Source: Paraburkholderia elongata (GTDB lineage Bacteria > Pseudomonadota > Gammaproteobacteria > Burkholderiales > Burkholderiaceae). From it: a stretch of 64,000 nucleotides of DNA. Below are positions 23,081 to 34,478 of the stretch, piece after piece. The translations under genes were made by a program, and so were the position numbers. The notes under the pieces are model-generated. The model did no database searches and was not told the DNA's origin. It was given only the letters and a program-made list of their open reading frames with translations. Every line of letters starts with the position of its first letter. Position 1 is the stretch's first letter. The stretch covers positions 111,478-175,477 of the forward strand of contig NZ_WOEZ01000185.1 in assembly GCF_013177735.1 (NCBI RefSeq). The letters run 5' to 3'.

Positions 23081-23458
23081 ATGAAACCAGTCAAACAGAC
23101 AAAGCTGTATAGCGCTGACGGCATACACAACGGCAATTGCCTTGCGGCGTGCATCGCATCATTGCTTGATCTGCCGTTGTGGATGGTCCCGCCCTTCGAA
23201 GACATGTTCGGGCGCGGCGATCACACCTCGCGCATGATCGAATGGCTCAACCATATGTTCAAGCTTGAACTCGTCTGGGAAGACGGTCACCCCGTCGATG
23301 AGTTGCCTGAGTTCTATATTGCTGTGGGCCGGTCGCCGCGTGGCGTGCATCATGCCGTCATCTACAGCAAGGGCGAGATGGTGCATGACCCGCACTACTC
23401 TAACGACGGGATTGCCGAAGTTGATAGCGTGAAGTATCTCGCGCCGCTTGGTGCATGA
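23081..23458 (+). CDS. papain-like-fold phage protein, copy 2
   Basis: 125 residues (MKPVKQTKLYSADGIHNGNC...). NGNCLAACIASLLDLPLWMV places a Cys at a helix start, and VHHAVIYSKGEMVHDPHY supplies His and Asp, the same order as in the protein at 19480-19932. The family is frequent in phages and bacteria. Whether it hydrolyses a substrate is unknown. ATG at 23081 follows GGGGGAG. Confidence 0.65.
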   Translation: MKPVKQTKLYSADGIHNGNCLAACIASLLDLPLWMVPPFEDMFGRGDHTSRMIEWLNHMFKLELVWEDGHPVDELPEFYIAVGRSPRGVHHAVIYSKGEMVHDPHYSNDGIAEVDSVKYLAPLGA

Positions 23459-23461
23459 GCC

Positions 23462-23659
23462 ATGGACGACATGAGCGAACGGGATCAGGCAATCATCGCC
23501 GAGTGGACTCTGGATACGTTCGATGCCGCAGTGCATGCTGTCCTGGTCACCCCGCCATGGCGCCCGACTGATCACGCCTATGGTGTGCTGCGCGGATATC
23601 GCGAAGCTGGCCTAACACCCGCCGAAGCCGCGCAGGCATTCTTTAGCACAAGACAATGA
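23462..23659 (+). CDS. small phage protein
   Basis: 65 residues (MDDMSERDQAIIAEWTLDTF...), helical and acidic; the stop overlaps the next ATG. No recognised domain. Confidence 0.55.
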   Translation: MDDMSERDQAIIAEWTLDTFDAAVHAVLVTPPWRPTDHAYGVLRGYREAGLTPAEAAQAFFSTRQ

Positions 23660-23778
23660 CCGAAGCCCAACAGTTAATCGACAGCCTCGAAGCCGATATC
23701 CAAAGGATGCGGATTGACGATGCGCTGAAGGCGTCGATGATCGCAAAACTGGATGCACTTCGTCGGATGGTGCTGTGA
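23656..23778 (+). CDS. 40-residue helical peptide
   Basis: MTEAQQLIDSLEADIQRMRI... forms one amphipathic coiled coil. Starts in ATGA overlap; its TGA shares a base with the next ATG. Supported by operon packing only. Confidence 0.5.
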   Translation: MTEAQQLIDSLEADIQRMRIDDALKASMIAKLDALRRMVL

Positions 23779-23975
23779 TGACTGACAAGACATTCAGGAT
23801 GGACGTACCTCTCGGCTTCGACGGAGATGGCTACCAGGCCGCAATTGAGTTGTATGTCGCTGGCCTGGTTGGGCGTGAATGCACCACGGAACTGCGTGAC
23901 GAGGTGTACGAGAAAGCCTGTTCCATGGCCAAAGATTTCGTGAAAGTCGGAGAAGTGATCGTCAGTTTCGACTGA
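23778..23975 (+). CDS. small acidic phage protein
   Basis: 65 residues from MTDKTFRMDVPLGFDGDGYQ. A beta-like start and a helical core (DEVYEKACSMAKDFVKVGEV). It is the last ORF before the tRNA-like region. Function unknown. Confidence 0.55.
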   Translation: MTDKTFRMDVPLGFDGDGYQAAIELYVAGLVGRECTTELRDEVYEKACSMAKDFVKVGEVIVSFD

Positions 23976-24449
23976 TTCCCCCGCTCCCACCGTCAGCATG
24001 GGTCGGCCATGCAGCGTTAGACGGACGATGGTGAGCCCTAACACGGGTGGTAGCTCAGGGAGCAGGCCGGATTCCAAATCCGAGCCGGGTGACGTTCGAT
24101 TCGTCCGCTGCCCGCCAGAGGAAAGCTCCGGTACGCAGGCCGGCGAGTCAGGTTCGAAGCCTGGCGTCTTCACGCATGACGATTGAGATAGCCGTATGGG
24201 GCATTCCGGCCGGATGCCAGTACTTGCCGGCGTCAGTCGTCAGTCGTGAAGGTGAAGCACCACCGGTAGCGCGCTCCGATCGGAGGCCATAGCGCCATGC
24301 GTACCGGTCGCATTAGCTCTCTCCCCAATCTCCTCGCGCCGACCTCATCGGCGTTTGCCCAGTGGGTTGGGCTATTTTATTTGCATGTCTGAGTGAAAAG
24401 TGGCGGTCGCTCGCTCTGTCGGAAGTGGTAATTACTCAAAGGCGTAGAT
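23976..24449 (+). other. 474-base non-coding region before the terminase genes
   Basis: No supported ORF. It holds the tRNA-like sequence at 24045-24117, an isolated T-arm-like hairpin at 24148-24164 (TCAGG-TTCGAAG-CCTGG) and a weak hairpin (GCCCA-N6-TGGGC, then TATTTTA) at 24357-24377 that may terminate. The rest shows several short inverted repeats, consistent with a structured RNA region. A cos or pac site recognised by the terminase would also be expected about here. Confidence 0.5.
24045..24117 (+). tRNA. tRNA-Trp(CCA)-like sequence with a truncated D-arm
   Basis: 73 bases ending in an encoded CCA. The acceptor stem pairs over 7 bp (with G-U pairs), the anticodon loop is TTCCAAA (anticodon CCA, Trp) on a stem with one bulge, and the T-arm has loop TTCGATT with four good pairs. 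The discriminator base is G, as in bacterial tRNA-Trp. The D-arm is GCTC-AGG-GAGC, with a loop of only three bases, so a normal D-loop/T-loop contact is unlikely. Either a degenerate tRNA or a tRNA mimic. Confidence 0.45.
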
Positions 24450-24998
24450 ATGGGCAGACCATCGAAGCTGACGGATGCTCAGTGGGAAGAAATCCGCAGA
24501 CGCCTTCTCGCAGGTGAGGTGGGCCGCGAACTCGGGCGTGAATTCGGAGTCGCTGAATCGGCGATCCGCAAGCGTTTTGGTGCGCAGATCAAGCAAATAA
24601 AAGACGTTGCAAATCAAATAGTTGCGACCGAAGTAGCGCTTAAGGCACTCCCAGTAAGTGCGCAGATAAGTGCGCATGACTATGCCGCGCAATTACGCGC
24701 CATCACAACGCATACGGTAGGCGCTGCGCAATATGGCGCCGCCATCTCTCACCGGCTCATGGGCATTGCTCACGGGAAGGTGATGGAGATCGATGACGCA
24801 ACGCCGCTAGGCGAAGAAAGCGCCCAGACCCTGAAGGGCATTGCGGTCCTTACGCGAATGGCGAACGAGTCGAGCGAGATCGGCCTCAATCTGTTGCGCG
24901 CGAACAAGGATGCTGGCGGCAATCCTTTGCGGGAAATCGACATCACTCCGGAGAGCGGCCTGACTCCAGAAGAGGAGTATCTGAAATTCATAGGCTGA
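24450..24998 (+). CDS. terminase small subunit
   Basis: 182 residues. An N-terminal helix-turn-helix (AQWEEIRRRLLAGEVGRELG ... VAESAIRKRFG) precedes a helical oligomerisation region. This is the layout of small terminases, which recognise the packaging site and present DNA to the large subunit; the adjacent gene is TerL. The start lies after AAAGG, a modest ribosome site. Confidence 0.8.
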   Translation: MGRPSKLTDAQWEEIRRRLLAGEVGRELGREFGVAESAIRKRFGAQIKQIKDVANQIVATEVALKALPVSAQISAHDYAAQLRAITTHTVGAAQYGAAISHRLMGIAHGKVMEIDDATPLGEESAQTLKGIAVLTRMANESSEIGLNLLRANKDAGGNPLREIDITPESGLTPEEEYLKFIG

Positions 24999-24999
24999 G

Positions 25000-26631
25000 A
25001 TGGCGCACGATCAAATAACAATCGACTGGCGCAATCCGGACTATCTACCGATCTACGAACAGCGCAAGAGGCTGATTGCGAAGATACGCAACAAAGAGGT
25101 CAGTCTCGCCAATCTGAAGCAGTTCTACAAAGCGCATCCGGTCGAGTTCATCTCGACGTTCGGAATGACGTTTGACCCGCGCAATATCGAAGTGGGATTG
25201 CCGGGAACGATACCGTTCCTGATGTTCCCCAAACAGGTCGAGTTCATAGAATGGTTGCGGGACAGATGGCTCGCGCGCGGTGACGGACTGGCCGAGAAGT
25301 CGCGCGACATGGGACTGTCCTGGCTGTGCGCGGCCTTTGCGGTGTGGATGTGGACATTCCATCCTGGCGCCGTGATTGGGTTCGGCAGTCGCAAAGAGTC
25401 ATACGTAGACGACTCGAGCGACCCGAAGTCGCTGTTCTGGAAGGTGCGGTTCTTCATTGCTCGTCTGCCCAAAGAATTCAGGCCGGCCGGCTACGTCGAG
25501 AAGACGCACGCGCCGTTCATGAAGATCTCGAACCCGGAAAACGGGGCGATGATCGTCGGTGAGGCAGGCGACAACATTGGCCGCGGTAACCGGACCTCGA
25601 TCTATTTCAAGGATGAGTCGGCCTATTACGAGCGGCCCGAGAAAATCGACGCGGCGCTGAGCCAGACATCGAACTGCAAGATCGACATTTCGACGCCGAA
25701 CGGCATTGGTAATCCGTTCTATGCCAAGCGGCACGGCGGCAAGATCCCCGTGTTCACGTTCAACTGGCGTGACGACCCGCGCAAAGATGACGCCTGGTAT
25801 CAGAAGCAGATTGACACGATGGACGCGGTCCATGTGGCGCAGGAAATCGACATCAACTATGCGGCATCGGTTGAAGGCGTCCTGATTCCGAATGCCTGGG
25901 TGATGGCAGCGGTCAATGCGCATCTGGCACTGGGAATTGAGCCGACCGGCGCGCGCGAAGGTGCGCTTGATGTGGCTGACGAAGGTCGCGACAACAATGC
26001 CTTCTGCGGCGCGCACGGCATTTTGATTGAGATGATCGAGGAATGGTCTGGCTCGGGCGGTGACATTTTCGCCACGGTCGAGAAGGCTTTCCATCTGAGC
26101 GACCTGCACGAATATCGCCGGTTCAAGTACGACGCCGATGGTCTGGGTGCTGGATGCCGCGGTGATGCGCGAATCATTAATGAAAAGCGGGCCGAGAAGA
26201 AGATCGAACTGATTGAGGTCGAACCGTTTCGCGGATCCGAAGCCCCGTTCAATCCTGATGGCGAGGATGTCAAGGGCCGCAAGAACGCGGACTTCTTTGC
26301 CAACCGTAAGGCACAAGCCTGGTGGGCGTTGCGGACACGGTTCCAGAAGACCTATCGCGCAGTGGTCGAAAAGCAGCCCTTTGACCCCGACGAAATCATC
26401 TCCATCTCAAGCGACATGCCATTGCGACGGAAGCTGATGACGGAACTGAGTCAGCCGACGTACTCGATTAATACCGTAGGCAAGGTGCTGGTCGACAAAG
26501 CTCCTGATGGCACGAAAAGCCCGAACCTTGCTGACAGCGTTGCATATCGCTTCGCCGAGGTGAGTAAGCGACCAATGGTCATCACCAAAGACGCACTTAA
26601 ACAATTCGCCCACATGGGTAAGACCCGATGA
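25000..26631 (+). CDS. terminase large subunit
   Basis: 543 residues. The ATPase part has a divergent Walker A (EKSRDMGLSW, near residue 95) and Walker B (SIYFKDESAY, near residue 205), with the coupling motif STPNGIGNPF following. The C-terminal half is the RNase H-fold nuclease with acidic residues (LDVADEGRDNNAFC near 325; KYDADGLGAG near 375). It translocates DNA into the prohead and cuts it. One base separates it from the small subunit gene. Confidence 0.95.
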   Translation: MAHDQITIDWRNPDYLPIYEQRKRLIAKIRNKEVSLANLKQFYKAHPVEFISTFGMTFDPRNIEVGLPGTIPFLMFPKQVEFIEWLRDRWLARGDGLAEKSRDMGLSWLCAAFAVWMWTFHPGAVIGFGSRKESYVDDSSDPKSLFWKVRFFIARLPKEFRPAGYVEKTHAPFMKISNPENGAMIVGEAGDNIGRGNRTSIYFKDESAYYERPEKIDAALSQTSNCKIDISTPNGIGNPFYAKRHGGKIPVFTFNWRDDPRKDDAWYQKQIDTMDAVHVAQEIDINYAASVEGVLIPNAWVMAAVNAHLALGIEPTGAREGALDVADEGRDNNAFCGAHGILIEMIEEWSGSGGDIFATVEKAFHLSDLHEYRRFKYDADGLGAGCRGDARIINEKRAEKKIELIEVEPFRGSEAPFNPDGEDVKGRKNADFFANRKAQAWWALRTRFQKTYRAVVEKQPFDPDEIISISSDMPLRRKLMTELSQPTYSINTVGKVLVDKAPDGTKSPNLADSVAYRFAEVSKRPMVITKDALKQFAHMGKTR

Positions 26632-28196
26632 ATCGCCGCCAACGCAAAAAAGCACAGATGGCCGCGCAGCACGTGGCTCCTGTGCCGGCGAAGCCTGCGG
26701 GCATGAGGGTGTCGTCCGACGTGGTGATGAGCATGCGCCACAAGCCGGCCACGAAACCGCGGAAGACTGCGCTCGAGCTGTTCGCGCCGTATGAGCCGAT
26801 GAAAGGCGTACTGCCATCTGGCAGTAGCGGCAAACAGATCGCGATGGACGCCGGCTTCAATGCCAACAACGCGTCGACGAATCTCGGACTGCTCGACAAC
26901 GTCAATGCTGTCTTTGATCAGGGTTATGCGTTCCCCGGGTTCCAGATTCTTGCGTCATGGGCGCAGATCCCCGAGTTCCGCCGTCCCGCCGAGGTGTACG
27001 CGCGGGAAATGACTCGCAAGTGGATCAAACTCCAGGCGGTTGGCGAGGAAGACAAGTCGAACAAGATCAAGCGCATCGAAGCCGAGTTCAAGCGCCTGAA
27101 TGTGCAGGCCGTGTTTCGCGAGGCGATCGAGCAGGATTGCAAGTTCGGCCGCTCGCAGATCTTTATCGACCTCGGCATGCAGTCCGACCAGATCGATTCG
27201 AAGGAGTTGATGACGGAACTGGTCGAGTCGCCGGCCAAGGTTGGACTCGGCTCAATCAAACGCCTGGCTGTCGTTGAGGCCAACTGGTCATACCCGAACC
27301 GGTATAACGCGAACGACCCGCTTGATCCGACGTTCTACAAGCCGACGAGCTGGTTTGTCATGGGCAAGGAGATTCACTCCTCGCGCCTCCTGACGATCAT
27401 CACGCGCGACGTGCCGGATATCTTCAAGCCAGCATATGCCTTCGCTGGGCTGTCGCTGTCGCAGATGATGAAGCCGTACGTGGATAACTGGATTCGCACA
27501 CGGCAGTCCGTGTCAGACTTGGTACACGCGTTCACCGTCTGGGTGCTCAAGACGGACATGGCTACCATCCTGAGTGCAGGCGGCGCTGACAACCTCTACA
27601 ACCGCCTGCAGGTGTTCAACCTGGCGCGGGACAACCACGGCGTGAACGTGGTCAACAAGGAGACGGAAGACTTCGCCAACGTCTCGGCATCCTTGGCGGG
27701 TCTGGATAAGCTTCAGGCACAAAGCCAGGAGCAGATGTGCGCGCCATCAGGTCTGCCTCTCGTACACCTGACCGGCATCACGCCTTCTGGCCTGAATGCG
27801 ACTTCGGAAGGCGAAATTGAGGTGTGGCAGGACAATGTTGGCGCAACCCAGCAGATCTATACGCCCGCGCTGTCGAAGATTCTGAATCTTGTTCAGTTGT
27901 CGCTGTTCGCCGAAATTGATCCAGGCATCGGATTTGAGTGGGTGCCGCTGCGCACGATGAGCCCTGAGCAGCGTTCAACGATTCGCAAGGTGGATGCGGA
28001 GACCGATGACATGCTCATTGGTGCTGGTGTGCTGACGCCCGAAGAATCCCGTACGCGTATTGCGAATGAGGAAGACTCGCCGTATCACGGGCTTGAGACC
28101 AACGTCGATCTGCCCGACGTGCCGGAACCCGAAGAGGGTCCGCTCAATCGCGCCGAGAAAATCAGCGGACAGCAATCAACGAAAGGTGACGAATGA
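26628..28196 (+). CDS. portal protein (DUF1073/PF06381 type)
   Basis: 522 residues. Strings such as FGRSQIFIDLG, VVEANWSYPNRYNA, SGLNATSEGEIEVWQDNV and LRTMSPEQRS are those of the PF06381 portal family, whose members form the 12-fold ring at the head vertex. ATGA overlap with TerL. The C-terminus is acidic. Confidence 0.9.
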   Translation: MNRRQRKKAQMAAQHVAPVPAKPAGMRVSSDVVMSMRHKPATKPRKTALELFAPYEPMKGVLPSGSSGKQIAMDAGFNANNASTNLGLLDNVNAVFDQGYAFPGFQILASWAQIPEFRRPAEVYAREMTRKWIKLQAVGEEDKSNKIKRIEAEFKRLNVQAVFREAIEQDCKFGRSQIFIDLGMQSDQIDSKELMTELVESPAKVGLGSIKRLAVVEANWSYPNRYNANDPLDPTFYKPTSWFVMGKEIHSSRLLTIITRDVPDIFKPAYAFAGLSLSQMMKPYVDNWIRTRQSVSDLVHAFTVWVLKTDMATILSAGGADNLYNRLQVFNLARDNHGVNVVNKETEDFANVSASLAGLDKLQAQSQEQMCAPSGLPLVHLTGITPSGLNATSEGEIEVWQDNVGATQQIYTPALSKILNLVQLSLFAEIDPGIGFEWVPLRTMSPEQRSTIRKVDAETDDMLIGAGVLTPEESRTRIANEEDSPYHGLETNVDLPDVPEPEEGPLNRAEKISGQQSTKGDE

Positions 28197-28513
28197 ATCT
28201 CCAGATTGGTCCGACAACCCCATGGGTTGCCCAGGCTGGCCCTCAAGGCATCACGGCAACGCCGCTCGGATTCCAGCAGATCACCACCCTGTCGACTGCG
28301 CAGTCCTTGACCGTGCCGGCTGGTGCCTTGCTGGCCGTCATCCAGGCATCCACGCAAGCTATTAGCTGGCGCGATGATGGTATAGCTCCTACTGCCACGG
28401 TCGGCATGTCGATCGCGACTGGTAACGAGCTCCAATACAACGGCAACCTGTCGGCAATCCAGTTGATCCAGGTGACCTCTGGCGCGATTGCCAACATTAG
28501 TTACTATCGTTGA
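28193..28513 (+). CDS. small virion-type protein
   Basis: 106 residues, beta-rich, Thr/Ala-rich (ATPLGFQQITTLSTAQSLTV). It lies between portal and the SGNH protein, with an ATGA overlap. Such short beta proteins are often capsid accessory proteins. Unrecognised. Confidence 0.6.
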   Translation: MNLQIGPTTPWVAQAGPQGITATPLGFQQITTLSTAQSLTVPAGALLAVIQASTQAISWRDDGIAPTATVGMSIATGNELQYNGNLSAIQLIQVTSGAIANISYYR

Positions 28514-28517
28514 CGCC

Positions 28518-30047
28518 ATGCCTTACACAATCAACGCTGGTGGCGGTGGCGGATCAACGGCCACAACAACGCCGCAATCGCAGGAACGGCTCATTGCTGG
28601 CCCTGCGCTTTGTTACGCGAACACACCAACTGCGGCAACTACCCAGGCCCAGAATACAGCACAGCCGATCCAGTTCATTGGCGGAGCCACGAGATTCCGG
28701 CCTGAATTTGACGGCCGGTATGATCCGGGCATTACCACGCAATCGGAAACGGACATCACCGCACCGGTTGCAATTACTGGTGTGTTCTGCTATCCGTACG
28801 CGTGCTTTACAGGCTCGATCACCACCACAGTACTGACGGTGACTGGCACTCCACAAGGCGCGCTGGCCGTTGGGCAAACGTTGCAAGGCGGAACGATTGC
28901 GGCAGGTACGACGATTACGGCCCTTGGCACCGGCACTGGTGGGGCGGGGACCTATACGGTCAGCATCTCGCAGTCCGTTACCAGCACGCCGCTCCTTAAT
29001 GCGGAAACAATTCATACCGTACTTACATTCCAGGGCCAGACGACAGGCACGCTAAATCCTGGTGCAATCGGGTATGCCGCTGACTACATCGAACTCGAGG
29101 CCGCCGCAGGAACATGGGGGCGCCTGAGACTATTTGCGCAGGTCGCCAACGGTCAGAAGCTTCCGCGTGGATTCAACTTCAACAGCGTGATCTTCCCGGG
29201 TGCGCAGGTCAGTTCGACCACGACCGAAACGGATCAAACACAGGCCTTGTCATTTGCATGGCCGGCTAACGTGGCCGCGGGATTCTACGCTTTCAGCGCA
29301 AACCGATTCGTCGGCGTCGGACTCCAGCGCGTGCCTTCCGTTGGTTTCATGGGTGATTCGATTACGCATGGAATTGGTTACACGAACAATCTGGGCCTTG
29401 GTGATATCGGCCAGATGCTGAATGGCGTTGCCAATACGGCGAATTTCGGGTATCCGAGCGAACGGATGCAGTTTGCCGTCCTCGGAAATAGCTCGAAATC
29501 ACGTGACCGGTTGTTCCGCGTATCCGATATTGTCACCGTTGCCGAGGCTACGAATGACTTCCACAATGGCCAGACGCTGGCCCAGGTACAGGCAAACAAC
29601 CTGGAAATGTGGGCGCGTTGCATGCGTAGGAAAGCCGCAGTCATTCCATTGACGGTTACACCCCAGTCGACGTCAACGGATGGATGGGTAACAGAGGCCA
29701 ATCAGACGCCACTGTCGGCGTGGGTGGCGGGTGGTGCTGCCCAGCTTTACAACGCATGGCTGCGTGATGGCGCCGCGGTAACTGGGACTCTGGCGACGGG
29801 CTTCGTTGCTGCGGCAACCGGCTCGAGCGGTGCGGGAATTCTCCGGATTGGGCAAACCGGGCATCCGGCAATCTATCTGCTGGATCGGGCAATCAGCATG
29901 GAGTCAATCGTGACGCCCGGCGTGTGGATTGCGAACGGCTCGCCCGATGGCATTCACCCGTTGCAGCTCGCGGTCAATGCCGAAATCGCCTCGCAGCAAA
30001 CTGGTTTGAGAGCAGTCGTCGCAGCCTACGGTGCAACCCTGTCCTGA
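28518..30047 (+). CDS. virion-region SGNH hydrolase with an inserted Gly/Thr-rich domain
   Basis: 509 residues from ATG at 28518. Residues 97-159 are one copy of the repeated Gly/Thr-rich domain. Residues 270-490 are an SGNH/GDSL hydrolase: VGFMGDSITHG with Ser281, ATNDF (block III Asn), and SPDGIHP with D477 and H480. SGNH enzymes remove acetyl or acyl groups from glycans; a structural-cluster copy could modify the receptor polysaccharide on the host surface. Encoded between portal and head morphogenesis genes, an unusual place for an esterase. Confidence 0.8.
   Translation: MPYTINAGGGGGSTATTTPQSQERLIAGPALCYANTPTAATTQAQNTAQPIQFIGGATRFRPEFDGRYDPGITTQSETDITAPVAITGVFCYPYACFTGSITTTVLTVTGTPQGALAVGQTLQGGTIAAGTTITALGTGTGGAGTYTVSISQSVTSTPLLNAETIHTVLTFQGQTTGTLNPGAIGYAADYIELEAAAGTWGRLRLFAQVANGQKLPRGFNFNSVIFPGAQVSSTTTETDQTQALSFAWPANVAAGFYAFSANRFVGVGLQRVPSVGFMGDSITHGIGYTNNLGLGDIGQMLNGVANTANFGYPSERMQFAVLGNSSKSRDRLFRVSDIVTVAEATNDFHNGQTLAQVQANNLEMWARCMRRKAAVIPLTVTPQSTSTDGWVTEANQTPLSAWVAGGAAQLYNAWLRDGAAVTGTLATGFVAAATGSSGAGILRIGQTGHPAIYLLDRAISMESIVTPGVWIANGSPDGIHPLQLAVNAEIASQQTGLRAVVAAYGATLS
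28806..28994 (+). repeat. repeated Gly/Thr-rich beta domain, copy 1
   Basis: Encodes SGNH-protein residues 97-159: GSITTTVLTVTGTPQGALAV, then [23 protein letters not shown] and ending SISQSVTSTP. Shares order and spacing with six further copies. Confidence 0.8.
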
Positions 30048-30056
30048 GGAAAATCC

Positions 30057-30344
30057 ATGTACGCAGGCACACCGGGCGGCTCCCAGACAGTAACAGCGGC
30101 AGTCGCATTGTCGGCATCAAGCCCGCAGTTGACGATTTACAACAGCGCCTCCGCGATCACCCAGGCGCTCCCTACGACCGGGCTCGTTGATGGACAGAAG
30201 CACATGCTCAAGTGCATGGGGGCGGGTGGCCTGAGCGTCACAGGAAATATCGACACCGTAGCGGCCACGACCGCCACTATTGCCCAGTTCGCCGGAAATA
30301 CTTTCGTGTATTCGGTCGCATTGGCGACTTGGGCGAAGTTCTGA
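30057..30344 (+). CDS. small virion-type protein
   Basis: 95 residues, Ala/Thr-rich beta protein (AVALSASSPQLTIYNSASAI). GAGGAAAA before ATG. It closes the forward block ahead of the minus-strand gene at 30346. Possibly a fibre or decoration subunit; no clear family. Confidence 0.55.
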   Translation: MYAGTPGGSQTVTAAVALSASSPQLTIYNSASAITQALPTTGLVDGQKHMLKCMGAGGLSVTGNIDTVAATTATIAQFAGNTFVYSVALATWAKF

Positions 30345-30345
30345 C

Positions 30346-30592
30346 CTAGCCGTACTTGATCGCCCTGATCCGCCTAACCATCTCGGTTAGCTCCAATTCC
30401 ATCGCATCGAACCGCGGTTTGCCTGCGCTATCGGTCAAGCCGTTTTTCAGCAGGAACATATCGAGTTCGGTGTCCAGCAGGTCGGACAGATTGAACCGGG
30501 CTGAATACTCATCGTTCTCGCCAACGTACACAACCACGCGTTGCGGCTCTTCGTGGTCATAGCCCACGTAATCCACTTCGATACCTTCTTTC

Positions 30593-30594
<2 letters not shown>
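30346..30594 (-). CDS. minus-strand acidic protein inside the late operon
   Basis: 82 residues (MKEGIEVDYVGYDHEEPQRV...). GGAG lies six bases before the ATG, and codons look normal, so it is a real gene running against the late operon. It is acidic and two-part: beta strands, then a helix (AMELELTEMVRRIRAIKYG). Its ATG overlaps the ATG of the forward head gene in a shared CATG. A longer frame upstream to 31044 is only the shadow of that gene. Likely a cargo gene; function unknown. Confidence 0.7.
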
Positions 30595-33266
<2,672 letters not shown>

Positions 33267-33290
33267 TCCAATTCAGATCAGGAGTAAGAC

Positions 33291-34412
33291 ATGGGCTTCC
33301 CGCGTCAAGTAAATGTACTCGCAGCGCCGGCAGTGCTCGGCGATTTCTGCGATTCCAATCCCCGTAGTACCGTCGATGCAAGCTATGGTGCCTTTGTTGC
33401 CGGCGCCAACGGCTTGGCAGTGGGTCTCTTCGCATGGGCCGATCCGACCAACACGATTCTGAACAATTTCGGCCCGGGTGCGCCGACCGGCTTCATTCAC
33501 CGCGACCAGCAAGCGCTGATTACGGCGTTCCTCGGCGATGACTCGCTCACGATCCCGGCTGGCTATCAGGCTACCGCATTCAACGCCGGTGGCTTCTGGG
33601 TGGCGAATAGTGGCACAACGACCTCGGCGGTCGGCCAGAACGCGTACGCGAACAACGCAACGGGCGCGGTAACCTTCGGTGCCGCAGGTTCGCCCCCGAC
33701 CTCGGCGAGTGTGACGGCATCGATTGCGGCCAACACAACCACGGCCGGCACGATCGCACTGAACAGCGTTACGGGTTCGATCGCAGGCACGACGCTCACC
33801 GTTACGGTGGTCGGTACCGGCGCACTCGCTCCGGGCCAGACGCTGTCGGGCACCAACGTCGACCCAGCCACGACCATCGTTTCGCAACTCACCGGCACGA
33901 CCGGTAGCACGGGCACCTATACGGTGTCGGTCAGCCAGACCGTGGCAAGCACCACGATCACCTCGAGCGGCGCAACATTCACGGTCGGCGGCACGGTGAC
34001 GGGTGTGTTCGCTGTCGGACAGACCCTTTCGGGCGCGGGTGTCACGGCTGGCACGACCATCACGAACCTGATTTCGGGCACGGGTGGCGCAGGAACGTAT
34101 GCGGTCAGCATCGCACAGACCACTTCGAGCACGACCATCACTGCATCCGGTGGCGTGCTGACGGTCACGGTTGTTGGCTCGGGTGCGTTGGCACTGAACG
34201 ACACAATCAGCGGCGCAGGCGTGACGGCAGGTACCTATATCTCCGCCTTCATCACGGGTACCGGCGGCACGGGTACCTACGCTGTGAGCGTCGGCCAGAC
34301 CGTTGCATCGGAGACGATCACGGTTGCCGCCGGTACACAAACGAAGTGGGTTGCCGCTTCGATCGGCGCACCGGGTGAGCTCGTCAAGATGGTCTCGTGG
34401 CTGAACGGCTAA
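33291..34412 (+). CDS. capsid decoration protein with three Gly/Thr-rich repeat domains
   Basis: 373 residues. The N-terminal 130 residues and the C-terminal end (TKWVAASIGAPGELVKMVSW) resemble the structural cement protein that precedes the capsid gene in this phage type. Between them, residues 161-224, 228-284 and 288-344 are three tandem copies of the Gly/Thr-rich domain. Removing them would leave a protein of normal decoration size, so they look like surface-exposed insertions. AGGAG precedes the ATG. Confidence 0.75.
   Translation: MGFPRQVNVLAAPAVLGDFCDSNPRSTVDASYGAFVAGANGLAVGLFAWADPTNTILNNFGPGAPTGFIHRDQQALITAFLGDDSLTIPAGYQATAFNAGGFWVANSGTTTSAVGQNAYANNATGAVTFGAAGSPPTSASVTASIAANTTTAGTIALNSVTGSIAGTTLTVTVVGTGALAPGQTLSGTNVDPATTIVSQLTGTTGSTGTYTVSVSQTVASTTITSSGATFTVGGTVTGVFAVGQTLSGAGVTAGTTITNLISGTGGAGTYAVSIAQTTSSTTITASGGVLTVTVVGSGALALNDTISGAGVTAGTYISAFITGTGGTGTYAVSVGQTVASETITVAAGTQTKWVAASIGAPGELVKMVSWLNG
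33771..33962 (+). repeat. repeated Gly/Thr-rich beta domain, copy 2
   Basis: Residues 161-224 of the decoration protein: GSIAGTTLTVTVVGTGALA, PGQTLSG, TGTYTVSVSQTVASTTI. Confidence 0.8.
33972..34142 (+). repeat. repeated Gly/Thr-rich beta domain, copy 3
   Basis: Residues 228-284 of the decoration protein: AVGQTLSGAGVTAGTTITNL then GTGGAGTYAVSIAQT. Shorter start than copy 2. Confidence 0.8.
34152..34322 (+). repeat. repeated Gly/Thr-rich beta domain, copy 4
   Basis: Residues 288-344 of the decoration protein: [32 protein letters not shown] and GTYAVSVGQTVASETI. Confidence 0.8.
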
Positions 34413-34435
34413 CGCAAAACTGACAACCGCATGCG

Positions 34436-34458
34436 GCCGCCTTTGGGGCGGCTTTTTT
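34436..34458 (+). terminator. intra-operon terminator before the capsid gene
   Basis: GCCGCC-TTTGG-GGCGGC followed by six Ts on the plus strand. It lies between the decoration and capsid genes, so it would attenuate unless read through. Confidence 0.8.
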
Positions 34459-34478
34459 ATTGCTCAAAGGAATTCAAA

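Noticed and set aside
24118..24172. Second tRNA after the tRNA-Trp-like sequence
   Set aside because: The T-arm is good, but only five of seven acceptor pairs form, there is no CCA and no room for an anticodon arm of usual shape.
33273..34340. 355-codon minus-strand frame, Arg/Ala-rich
   Set aside because: It is antisense to the Gly/Thr-rich repeats; the repetitive third-position pattern keeps the frame open artificially.
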